The translations under genes were made by a program, and so were the position numbers. From Odontesthes bonariensis (Eukaryota; Chordata; Actinopteri; Atheriniformes; Atherinopsidae), in contig NC_134524.1 in NCBI RefSeq assembly GCF_027942865.1, forward strand, positions 5,833,036 to 5,897,035: DNA of 64,000 nt. The letters are read 5' to 3'. Positions 24,019 through 35,366 of the stretch are shown piece by piece. Position 1 is the stretch's first letter, and the number at the start of each line of letters is the position of its first letter. The notes beneath the pieces were generated by a model that was not told the DNA's origin, did no database searches, and saw only the letters and a program-made list of their open reading frames with translations.

Positions 24019-25766
24019 TGGGAAATTATTGGTGCAGAAGATTTCCCTGAACAGGGTTGGCTGTGAGGTTAAAATATGTGTTGTTACCATGGGAACATGT
24101 CTTTGCAAGAGGAAGTGCCGGGGTGAATTGTGCCCACTGATACTGTGCAGCGGTGTGTGGGTTTGTTTCATCTCAGGCTGACAAAACAAGAGGCTCTAAA
24201 ATAATGGACCTTGGTTTTCTGTTGTTCTGTGACGGCTTATAACACGATTATTACATGTTGGCACGATTGATGATTAACTCGGAAAAAAAGAAAATTGGAG
24301 GAAAAGAAGGTACTGACAGGGTTAATGTTGCTTTAAAGCTTTGAAGAGTACATTTAATCATACATATGTTGTGATGGTTGTGTCAGTGAGAGGAAGCCAT
24401 TTTGATTTTCCGTGCCTCTACTCTCTGGCTCAGTTTGTTTTTATTCCACTCTGGTTTTATTCCAGGTCTGAAGATCAGAATAAGCGACAGATGAGAGCAG
24501 TGGTCGTCTGTAGTTGGTTTATGAGTAAAGGAGCTCAATGCCACAGGACCGAATGAGCTGAAACCCTGCATCAGATTCATCCTGCAAAGAGCAAAAACCC
24601 CTGTTTCTCATCAACTATAGTTTTTCTGTCCGCTCAACTCAACTGTATGAAAGTATCTTTGTTTTGCAGCTTTTATTAGCTTTAAGTGTTGCCGTTATGT
24701 GTAGAACACTGTCGCATTTTATATTTTTAATCTTTGTGCATGTAATTGTCCAATGAGGCATAATTTAATCTGTGGGACATTTCTGATTTGTTCAATAACT
24801 GAATGTTGACACACACATTGGTCTACTTGATTTGGTAACTTGGTGTGGTTGGAGCATTACTGTGGAATAAATCCTTCTCTTTTGAGGAGTCATGGCACGC
24901 CATCCAAACTGTCCGTTCTGTCTTGGTTCTGCTCTTTTAATGAATCACTGGTCAGCATCATTTACTGGTACTGTATCACTTCTTCTTTTGAAATGTCGGT
25001 AATCGTGTTCGTACATTTCAGGAAGGGGCTGCATAGAATACCTGTGTTGCTCAGAGTTTTCTGGTGAATTCCAAACAACTATTTTAACATTAGTTAGTCG
25101 CAAAAATTCTGCTTTGAATAGAAAATGACCTGAAAGGGATTCTCCAGGAAATAAATGCACTCAAATAACCCACCTGATAGCTTTCTTGGAATAAGAGGAA
25201 ATGAGCTAATATCTCAAACTTTCTGCGGATCAGTTCAGCCGAGTTCATGGAAACATGAAATCTCTGTATTCATGCTGATGTATACAAATGCTTCAAATGC
25301 TAACATGTTTCAGTGGGAGGTTCATCGTCATGTTTATCTGTTCTGCAGACGGGGGCAGGATGTTGTCAGCTCGTGAGCCACACATGTGGATCCTTTTTAA
25401 GGTATTCTTTCATGTCTAAACCAAACGACAGACTTTCGAACGTCTGAATATAGCATGCATGGGGTTTAAAATTAAAGTATGTACACGGTGTTGGGTGAGG
25501 AGGCAGATGAACCGGGGTCTGTCAACACCACCACAACCTTCCAGTTTTAAAGACTCTGTTGTTGTAAGACAGAGAGTCTCCTCCTCCTCCTCTCAGTGTT
25601 TGCAACACATGCGAGTTGAACGATTGGACATTTGCAATTAAATTAAAAACTAACCTCGGAGGCTCACTTTTCTTCTTCAGTAGCTCTTGTGTGATTCTGG
25701 AGACTGGCCATTCACATTTTCTTAACTATTTCAACCTCTCTGGTAATTATTTTCAATGTGGAGCCA
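24019..25766. other. Intergenic, nothing recognised
   Basis: Spacer between SLAM-type receptor A and later repeats. No exon with paired splice sites or domain signature was recognised on either strand. Confidence 0.35.
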
Positions 25767-26180
25767 CACTGGAAAAAATGCCCCTCCAAAAATAAGTAAA
25801 AAAACAACAAATAAAAGACGTTTTTGCTTGAAATAAGCAAAAAAAATCTGCCAATGGAACTTGTGAAAATCGGCTTGTCAAGATTTCTTGAAATAAGATG
25901 TGATATTTGGGACTTTTGAGATAAAAGTTATCTTGAAATTAGCTTAAAAACCTCTTCAAATGTAAAAAAAAAGCTTGTTTCATATGATATGTGACTCAAA
26001 ATAATATGTTTTCAAGACTTTTTCATTTAACAAGATATTCCAGATGTATTGTCTTCAAACAAGTCCCTATATCTGGCTGAAATAGTACTTGTTAGGCAGT
26101 TGTGTCATATTAAGTGTAATGAGATATTTTGACTAGAAATGAGACAAATATACTAGGTAAGACTTTGATTTTTTCCAGTG
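25767..26180. mobile_element. CACTGGAAAAAAT-ended MITE, copy 1
   Basis: Ends CACTGGAAAAAATG and, in reverse complement, CACTGGAAAAAATC. Full-length partner at 37245-37662. Flanked by CA on both sides; the partner copy is flanked by TA, which suggests a 2-bp target duplication of the Tc1/mariner type. Confidence 0.72.
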
Positions 26181-27084
26181 CACGATGCGCACATGCAGAC
26201 TGATGCAGGCCATGGGAACAAAACCGAGTATCTTCTGGCCCTATTTGGTAACCATGCTAATGAAATTAAGCTAACTGGAAATCACATGCTTCCTAAATTT
26301 GGCCGTGTGACAGGGATCACAGTTGCATTGATTCCCATTTGGGGTCTATTTTTTTCATTAGTTGCTCTAAAATGTTGGTTTTTGATTGAACTCGTGGAAC
26401 ACTTTACACTTCAAAACAATGCACTAATTTAGAGGTGATGCAGTTTGAAATAAGTTTTCCTTGAAATGGCTTTGTTCCCTATTCTGTTGTACGCTGCTGG
26501 TTCTGACCGCGGTGACCTTAAGCTTCATGCATCACGATTCTAAGAAAATGTGACACCTCAAAGGAGGTGCGAAATTGAGGAGAAGTAACACAAGCATGTT
26601 TGTCAAACGATTCTGAAAAGTGTCCGTTGGCTGCTTTTAAGAGTTGAGGCATCAACCTGCTTTGTAAAGTGAGTGTGTGAACAGACCTTGCAGTTTATTA
26701 TAGATCAGAGGTTGCAGGCAGTGCATGGACCACCTCGGCTGGGACAACTCACCGGAAGGTGCAGACAGTCCAGGTCGTTTAACTACCAGTAATATGTCTC
26801 TTTCTTCCTGTGCACACGGTCTACGAGGTGTGTGAAGCTACCATCTGCCACTGCTGGCTGAGGGCAGCAGTGTGCACTATGATATGATTTCACAAGATCA
26901 GTCGCCAATTCTGATTATGGTACTCTAAATGGAGCATATTTTCTTGAAAAACTAGCAAAACAACCCTTTTACACCCAACTATGCTTTCATATCAGTGTTA
27001 TCTATAAGGTCAACAGGTCTAATACTCATATACTCAACAACTATGGTGTCCTTCATGCTCATCTCATTACACTGATTAATACGG
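26181..27084. other. Intergenic, nothing recognised
   Basis: No coding exon or known repeat recognised. Confidence 0.35.
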
Positions 27085-27374
27085 GGCTGCACGGTGGTTG
27101 CCTCCTCACACCAAGAGGGTTTGTGGTTTGCATATTTTCACTTCCATGATTTCTTTCCTGGTACTCTGACTTCCTCCCACTGCCCACAAACATGCATGCC
27201 AGGTTAAATGGTGACTCTGAATCGATCCTAGGAGTGAGCGTGCATGTTTGTTTGTCTCTGTGTGGCCCTGTGATGGACTGGCGACCTGTCCGGGGTGCAC
27301 CCACTCACCCACTGACAGCTGGGACAAGCTCCAGACCCTGAATTGGATTAAGCAGCTGTAGAAAATGGATGACC
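27085..27374 (+). repeat. Dispersed fish repeat, SINE-like, copy 2
   Basis: The longest of the four copies: head GGGGCTGCACGGTGGTTGCC, middle CACAAACATGCATGCCAGGT and GGCGACCTGTCCGGGGTG, tail AGCTGTAGAAAATGGATG. The motif order matches a repeat common in teleost genomes. Confidence 0.65.
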
Positions 27375-30012
27375 TGATTGATTGTTATTAATAGCAGGGC
27401 TACTTTATCACAGCATTATCTGTGATGATCTTTGCAGAAGACACAGAAATAGTCTCTGTATGTGGTGAGCACTTCCTTTTCTGTTCTTTTCTGTGTGCAC
27501 GAGTTCTGCTTAAGGTGCTGGTGATTTCAGGCCTTATCGTGCAGATGCTGATCAATGCAATCCAGTGCAAATTTCTAACGCAGGGTTGAAAAGTAGTTCT
27601 AATCTGCTGTTTTCTAAGGTCACTGTCAGCTGTGCTGGTTAGCGTTCCTTCTTCGTACAGGACTAATTTCGACCAGTTGTGGTGTCATGCAAAGACAATG
27701 CTTGCACGACAGACATCTGAAACTCAGTGAGAATAACTCTGACGGCGACTTGTTTTACAGCATGTGAAAGTATGCTTGTGACCTTTTCTTTGTCTCCATC
27801 TCATCAGTGTTCAATGCTTTAAGACCAGCTGGCGTTTTCATGCATATACAAACACACTCTTGACGTACCCGTCCCTTACATTGTTGACAATGCTGTGATG
27901 AGCAAGGCACCAGGATGTTACTCTAGATCCCAGGCTTTATATAGAATTGACCCACAGCACCAGGCTTTAAACCTGAAGTGAACACAGGAGGACCTCGGGG
28001 CCCTCAAACGCCAAGCTGAAAACTGGTTGCCACACACAGCTGATTTAACTTGTAGAGTCTCTCTCTGATTCGCTGCTCAGCGTGTTCAATGAGTGCATGA
28101 GAAGGCAGGCCTCAGGTACCACAGCAGGCTAACAGCTAACTTAAAGTGTCTCTTATCATTTATCATCGTCATTTCTGCAAAGCAAACAACACTTCCATGA
28201 CAGCATTTCAAGTGCTGCGACATGGCTTTTGTTGCGATTGAGAATTTCCCATGATGTCCTTTCCCTCTGAGTAGAATAAAACTGCATCGTGGAGTGAAGA
28301 AACTGAAAACCGTCTTTGTGATGATCTTACAGAAAGATGGAGGCAGCTGCTCCTTTGCCGCATTAGTCAAGCAGAAAGCTAGCTGTGTGTTAGCCTGCAG
28401 GTGCCTCGTCAAACCTTAAGTAGAGCTCTTTCCTGCCGATGGACACTTGTTATCTCCCAGGAAGTCTCTGAATAACTTCCAGGTTGTGAACATTGTCCTC
28501 TCGGCCATCTCACGAGCTGAATGGGCTGCAAATGCACACTGACGAAAGGAGGACAGACCGTTGAGCTGAAGAGAAACAGTGTGTCTTTCTTTCTTTGTGT
28601 TTGGGCCCCAACATGCACAGGCTGATCCAGCGTTCATTTACCAAGTAACAGCTTGCTTAAGTAGCTAAGCTAACACACAACATTACCATTTAGTAGAATA
28701 ACTTTCATTTAAGTACTCCCAAGATGAGTTGGAAGTTGCTTTGAGTGATATTTTTGTTTGCCCAGATGCTGATTACATCAGGAGACACAGCAGGGGGCCA
28801 CTTGTTGCCACTAGTTCTTTGTGTCAGTTTGACATTTTAAGTGTTTTTTTGCTCCACAAATCCACATGGAGACTCTCCAGCTTCACCCTCTTCTCCAAAT
28901 GTGGTCATTTCTGGCTGTTAAATAGCCAAAAGATGACAACAGCAAACTGTTGAGCTCAGCATTTCAAATACCAGTGCCCAAACCAAAGGGTTAATCATGG
29001 CCGACATGTGCACTAAATGATCACAGTCGATAATATTCACAGCACTCCAGAGTGCATCCGGAGCGCCGATAGTTTCTGCTTTTCCACTCTACTCCAGTTC
29101 TTCCCAGTAACACAGTGTTGCCTCTACATTTCAGTGTTTCACATACAATGAGTCAACAATCCTGTTTTCTAACTCTGAACCACATAAACCCGAATGCTTG
29201 TTGAATCGAATCATGTAATTCAGAGCCATTCATTTGCCTGATTTTAAACAGACTCAAAGCAACAGTAACAGTAACATTAACATTAATTCAGAGAAATCTG
29301 CCTGATTAGTGTTCATGCAGTGCAGTTGCACCACAGTAGCAGCAGCTTTCTGTCTCTGAGTCATGGTTAAACCCTCACTGATCACACCTCTTCCTCTTCT
29401 TTGAATCTAGCCTCCTCACAGCAATTACTAAAGCACAACTAGCAATATCAGGCTCTAGATTTATACTTTAGTATACTAAGTGTACTTTTGAAGATATGTA
29501 TCCCCCCCACCGCATAATTAGTATCTGATGGATGTCCTTCCTGAGGAAATTGTATTAGATATAGGCTCTTATCTCATATATTGACATTTAGCTTAGTTTA
29601 GCTTGCTGTGGAAAATATTTTGTACTGTTGACTTAATTCAGAGGCTGACATCAGGTGAATGTCAGCTTATTTGAAATAGTCACAGAAGGCATTCTTGAAC
29701 ATTCATATAGCAGGTCACTTGTTATTCTTATCACCATAACAACTAACTTTGCCTTTGCAACTCTTCTCTCCTTAACTGTGATCCAGCAGCTTAACCTGTG
29801 CAAAGATCTTGTGTTCAACGTTGATTTTGAACAGTTTCCTCGAAGCAGCTGCTTTTATTTTGCTGTATACCAGGCCGACTGAGACAGCTTCTTCTTTCTG
29901 CCTCCTCACTGACAAAGCCTCCCCCACCCTCTAACCGACTCTTTTTTTCTGAGCCGACTTGTCAAAGCGGAGACCAGAGGAGGAAACAGACACTGTTCCT
30001 CTCCCCACAGAG
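27375..30012. other. Intergenic / 5' flank of SLAM-type receptor B
   Basis: No exon recognised. The last few hundred bases presumably contain the receptor B promoter; no TATA box was placed with confidence. Confidence 0.35.
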
Positions 30013-33000
30013 ATGGTAGGTGGTTGCCTTTCTCGTCTCAGCTGCTTCTTTGCATATGGTGTCGGGCTGCTTCTCGTGGTCTGCATTCAGGGTACGTACA
30101 CTTTTCTGCTTCAATCCTTTACAATTCTGACTAATACTTGAGTCAAATTGATCGGTGCCTGGATAGAGGCTGTGCCAGAACACAACTTTCTGGATATGTG
30201 TTGTCAGCTCAGGAAATGACACGTCTTCTTTGGAAGAGGCCAACAGCCTTCTTTTTGTGCGTGTTTTTGCAAATCCTGCTGCACCTGCTCGGCTAAGAAG
30301 GCAGCTCAGGAATGGTTTATCCCTTTTCTGTTTATGTCACTTCCTGCTTTTTTTCTTTAAATTTGTTGATCATGTTTGCTGATGCACGCACGATAGATTA
30401 TAGCTTGCAGAATAATTGCAGAAGTGGGGGGAATGAATGTTTAAAACTTTTCTACGGTACCATTGGGCTGCAGACACGAGCTAAAAGTTTTTCTCAGTGC
30501 ACAGTCGCTTCCTTTTGTGGGACAGACATGAAAGCATAGAGACCTTGCAGCAGTAGAACTGAGCGAAAGGGATGACAGTGATGACAACTTTTACTTGACC
30601 TTTTTCCACTGAGTCCGCGGTTTCCTTGCAGTTTCTCTTGAAATGATGCAGCTTCGTCCACCACAAAGAAAATCGTCACTGCTCCATCATCGATAACTCA
30701 TTTTTGAAGCTGCTAATCTAGAGAAGGGAAGTTTAGTCACCCTGTGGGTTCAGTCTGCCTTCCCCACACACAGGAGCAACACTGAGCCTCTGATATTCGA
30801 CGTCCAAAGTTCAGGTTCACTTGACCTTCTGATGATAATCTGTTGTGTTTATGTAATTATGTGCATTTTTCTAATGATCAGAACTGTGATGGAAAGTCAA
30901 AACATGACAATGCTCTGTCATTGTTTGTTGTCATTGCTGTTTCTTTGTTTGGTAATATCCTGTTTACCACAGATATCATGTCATCCACGATCTCATTCTA
31001 TAATCTCCTGACTTTTGTCGCATTTTGTGTCATTTTATGTTAACAATTATACTTAGCATGATAGATCTTCTAGTGTTTTAACTTTGTTATGTTGTTGTTC
31101 GTATCTACACAATGATTGGAGACAAATTGGATCATGACCCTTCATTAAGACCATATTGTGGCTGCTGTGTTTCAGATGCGGAGGCCTCCACTGGAAAACG
31201 TGTCGTTCATAAAAGAGTCGGGGATACTGAGGAGTTTTCATCAAACTTACCCACTGAAGGGGTCACCGCGGCAACTTGGAAATATGGATCTACAGTGGTT
31301 GCAGACCATGATAGAGGTGTTTCTAAAAAGGAGCTATTTCAGAGCAGATTAGAGTTCAACCCCACAAACTTCAGTTTAACGCTGAGAGATCTGACTGTGG
31401 GAGATTCTGGTGATTTCAGTTTTCTCTCAGAGGCGAATGACCGACAGAGACCAACAGTCACCATCACCCTGCAAGTTCACGGTAAGACGCTGTTTCTTTG
31501 AGACATGCAAACCTAATAACTGTCATGAAAACACAAGTTTTTTTCTTCACAATGTGCTTAAATGATCTATAGCTGAGCTGCAGCTCAGGAGGTGCAGAAG
31601 TCACCCTTTAATCATCAACATCCCCCGTTTCACATAGCAAAGTGTCTTTGGGTAAAACACTGATCCCAGTGCATGTGTAATTCACTCTGGATAAAAGAGA
31701 TGTTAGAAGAGTTCATCGTGCTGTACAAGTAGAAGAGATTCCACAACACTGCTCACCAGGAAATGATGTTTTTCATCTCTATGTGTTAAAGTGAGTTAAT
31801 GTTGGAGGCTGTCATGTTATGTTTGGTACGGAGGCTAATGATGCCACTCTTTAATTGGATATAATTGGATGCAAAACTGTGCAAAAGAAAATGAACATAT
31901 CACTTCATATTTGAGATGCTGCTTCCCTGCAGCTGTTTCCTCTCTTTGTGTAACAATTCAAGGAAAAGTTTCCCCGTAGTGTGTTACATTATGAAATTAT
32001 TTATTTCCATCTTAATTTTAAATCTCTCTCCTGAACAACCTTTACGTTTATAAAACCATTAACAGCAAAAAGCTTTGTAATATAATCTGTTTTCTATGGT
32101 AAATACTGTAAATTGTGTCCATAACGTCCCTATTTTCTTTCGTGGTGGTAATGTCTCGTGCATTTTCTTTTGGTTGCGTTTTGTCACAAAATAAGAAACT
32201 TTCTCAAGTTTGTTTTTGGTCATGTTGAGTTTTGTGTATTTTGAATTCTCAGCACAACCTCATTCTTTGGTTTATTCAGAGTTGTCGTCTCTGAGGTTTA
32301 GATGGCAACTGGAAATCATGATTAACTGTATTCTGGCTAGTTTACTGCTGCATATTCTGTTTTACTGGCCTGGTTTTTATCTTTATGTATACTAGTTGCA
32401 GGTAAAATGTCGAGGCTGATCGGTTACTCTCCTCTCTGCTGTCTCATTAGAGCCCATAACTGAGCATCCCGTCCTGACTTACAGCAGCTATCAAGCTTTG
32501 AATGGATCCTGTGTAGTTTCGCTGAAGTGCAGCTCAGCTACTCACAGCAATGTCACCTGGAGCTGGGCGGTGGGGAACCACACTTACAGCGGCTCCGAGC
32601 TGCAACACACCATCAGGCCAGAGGATGGAGGCACCACGTTCACCTGCACAGCATCTAATTTTGTCAGTGAGAAGTCAGCATCCAAAGCAGTGACATGCAG
32701 CAACAAATACACTGACAAAGGTATGTTAATAGAATGTCCATAAGTTATTCATTCAGTGTTACTGAGTTCTGATCATGGCTTTATTGATGCTGTGAGATAA
32801 CAGCACACAGCCTTCCCACTCCGAGCCTAATGGCTCGGAGTGGGAAGGCGCAACATAAGGCAACAGGTTTGGGTAGGTGAGGGTGTAGTCACACAAAACC
32901 AGGAAACGTATCAACAATTAAAGAAAGTATTTATTTACAAATGGTAACACAGGGAACAACGAGGACTACAGTGGCACCAAAGAAAATGAAAAGAACACAG

Positions 33001-35278
33001 CCCCACACCCGTTTTACAGGTGCTGAGCACCCAAAAAGTACAGCGGGTGGTGCTCACTCTTACCTAGGGTTTCTCACAAAAGGTAAACTTACGTGGATGT
33101 ATAATATAATATGTAGACCCTAGGGTATCTTACCTATCCTCGAAGTCCCTGTGCACCCAACAAAAGAATTAACCAGAGACAAAAAAGAACTAACTAGCGC
33201 TCTGCCACAGCTCACAACGCAACACCACCCATCACAGGAAACAAACAAGGGACTATTTAAAGGGGACTGGCTGATTGAAGATCTGGATCAGGTGTGGTTG
33301 AATGATTGGATAATTGAAACCAGGTGTGCACATCTGTGAAGTGAGAGAATTGAAACAGGAGGGGGAGACAAAACAGCAACACAAACCAACACCACAAAAC
33401 AGAACACAACACAATGCATACCACAAGACGTACAACATACATACATAAAAGACATACAGAACACTGTACCTAACAAGCCCATCATTAGAAAAAGTCAGAC
33501 TTTATTTTTGTTTATGTTTCCATGTGGGCTGTACACCACTAGGGTACAAAGATTGTCTTATGGGTCATTTTTGACCCGTGAATTATAAAAACATTTAAAC
33601 AGCAGAAAAAAGTTCACTGTTTTTTTCCCTTTCAATATAATTTATGTTAACAATTATACTTAGCATGATAGATCTTCTAGTGTTTTAACGTTGTTATGTT
33701 GTTGTTCGTATTTACATTATGATTGGAGACAAATTGGATCATGACCCTTCATTAACCCTCCTGTTGTCTTGCGTGTCAAAAGTGACATGTTTAGCTGTAG
33801 AAAAAATACCTTAAACTATCTTTTTCCAACTTGAAATGTTATGACTTTTCCTAAAGGGAGTCCATCATTAGAAAAAGTCACACTTTATTTTTGTTTATGT
33901 TTCCATGTGGGCTGTACACCACTAGGGTACAAAGATTGTCTTATGGGTCATTTTTGACCCGTGAATTATAAAAACATTTAAACAGCAGAAAAAAGTTCAC
34001 TGTTTTTTCCCTTTCAATATAATTAATTCAGAAGTAATTACTTCACATTTATATAACAGCAATAATAAACCTTTATTATGTAGAAGAAAACTGAGAAAAC
34101 AAGAAAACTGTTGGTCCAACTGACAGTTGGTTTGTGGTAAAACAAAAAAAAAGTGTAATCCTGAAAACTGGTGATTGTTTTTTGTATTGTGTAAGAAAAA
34201 ATACATGATAAAAAATGTATTGAATTGAGTTGAATAGATAAATAACAGGTGGTTTCATCATACAAAATAGATTTTGGATTTAAAATTCAATTAAGTTGCT
34301 TTATTTTGGGGCTTTGGCAGGGCGGCTCATTTTTGACCCATAGGACAAGGGGGGTAAACACAATGTTAAGACCGCACAAGGGTTAGGACTACGTCTCCTC
34401 TTCATTTAATATGAACTGTTGGTAGAATTAACAGGCACCGCTGTTTGCAGGTGAATTTAGATCCGTGTTGATCCTCAGCGTGGCTGGAGCATGTTTGATG
34501 GCCATCCTCGTGTTAACTTGTGTCGTGGTGCGAATTTGTTGCTGTAAAAAAAGGCATGAAGGTAAGAGACTTCTGAATGCGATCACACATATCAACACCA
34601 GAGTCGTGTCTTAGGGTGCATAGCTCTGACTTCTTCACTCGATGTTTGGTGGTGTCGCCAGGCAGTGACTCGAACGACCTCACGGTGTATGCTGACATCT
34701 CAGATGTTGCAGTGGAAAGCGTAAGTACACTCATATGTACCCTGCCCCTTGCACCTAACCCTTTCTCACTGAGCCTCTCTTTTGATGTATTCACATGGAC
34801 ATTTCCAGAGGACTCCATCCACCCTGAAGCCTTGCTCGCTGTATGAAACCATTGAAAATTGCACAGGCTCAGATGCACCTATTACACCTGCGGTAAGACC
34901 AAAACCTTGTTTTATTCTGTCAATAATTCACCTTTCTCTCTTTCTACTTATGAAGGCGGCAACAGTTTTATGGTTGCAGACTGGTTTCCTGACCTTAATA
35001 AGGTTAATTCCTAAGAAAAGGTCCTTTCCTTCAAGCAAGAAACTTTTGCATTACTCTTCATGCATTTGCCTGAAAACCTCAAAGTTTATCATTTACCGAC
35101 CGGATTCTCTTTCTGGGATTCTGAATTTCTGGGTTGAAGTTTTGTGTTCTAAATCAATCACTGCTGTTTTCTTTTTGCCTGCTTTTTGTCGCCCGTTTAG
35201 CCCCAGACCGTGTACGACAGGATCCAGCTCAGTCGTCTCAGGAAGGCGTCGGTGTCCCCGTACCAAGAGGTTTCCTAG
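30013..35278 (+). CDS. SLAM-type receptor B (V-C2 ectodomain, ITSM tail)
   Basis: Exons in phase: 30013-30091 (signal peptide, VGLLLVVCIQ), 31176-31481 (V-like, no disulphide Cys), 32451-32720 (C2, four Cys), 34451-34561 (TM, SVAGACLMAILVLTCVVV), 34662-34720, 34809-34892, 35201-35278 (stop TAG 35276-35278). They total 987 nt, 328 residues. The tail has two exact ITSMs (T-x-Y-x-x-V/I), TVYADI and TVYDRI, plus SLYETI and SPYQEV which fit the ITIM consensus. In mammals ITSMs recruit SAP-type SH2 adaptors. PolyA signal AATAAA at 35361. V and C2 exons differ from those of receptor A at about 10 residues out of 192, but signal peptide, TM and tail are unrelated. The intron between C2 and TM is full of repeats. 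Confidence 0.87.
32810..32849. repeat. Perfect 18-bp stem hairpin
   Basis: GCCTTCCCACTCCGAGCC (32810-32827) is followed by TAAT and then its exact reverse complement (32832-32849). It is 90 bp downstream of the receptor B C2 exon. No U-run follows, so it is not a simple terminator. Confidence 0.85.
32850..33478. repeat. Probable LTR-like or other dispersed repeat, unclassified
   Basis: A-rich segment with TATTTATTTACAAATGG and ACTATTTAAAGGGGAC, resembling the minus orientation of fish LTRs, but I could not find matching target duplications. Called only as likely repeat. Confidence 0.3.
33479..33643 (-). mobile_element. Partial TTAA-MITE copy
   Basis: Nearly identical to 33864-34025 inside the adjacent full copy (shared GGGTACAAAGATTGTCTTAT and TCATTTTTGACCCGTGAATT). 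Only this part is present. Confidence 0.8.
33644..33755 (+). repeat. Copied fragment of receptor B intron 1
   Basis: Matches about 31036-31147 just upstream of the receptor B V exon (shared AACAATTATACTTAGCATGA and GGAGACAAATTGGATCATGA) with only a few differences. It lies between two copies of a TTAA MITE and stops at TTAA, where the second MITE begins. Confidence 0.82.
33756..34382 (-). mobile_element. TTAA-flanked (piggyBac-like) MITE, copy 2
   Basis: Starts CCCTCCTGTTGTC right after TTAA (33752-33755) and ends GACCGCACAAGGG before TTAG. It is the inverted relative of the copy at 23448-24014. Confidence 0.78.
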
Positions 35279-35366
35279 AAATGCTGGAACTTTTTTAACA
35301 GATTTTTTAACAGCAATTTGTGACGTTTGCTCAGAGCAACCCTTGAAATGTGTGCAGCCCAATAAA

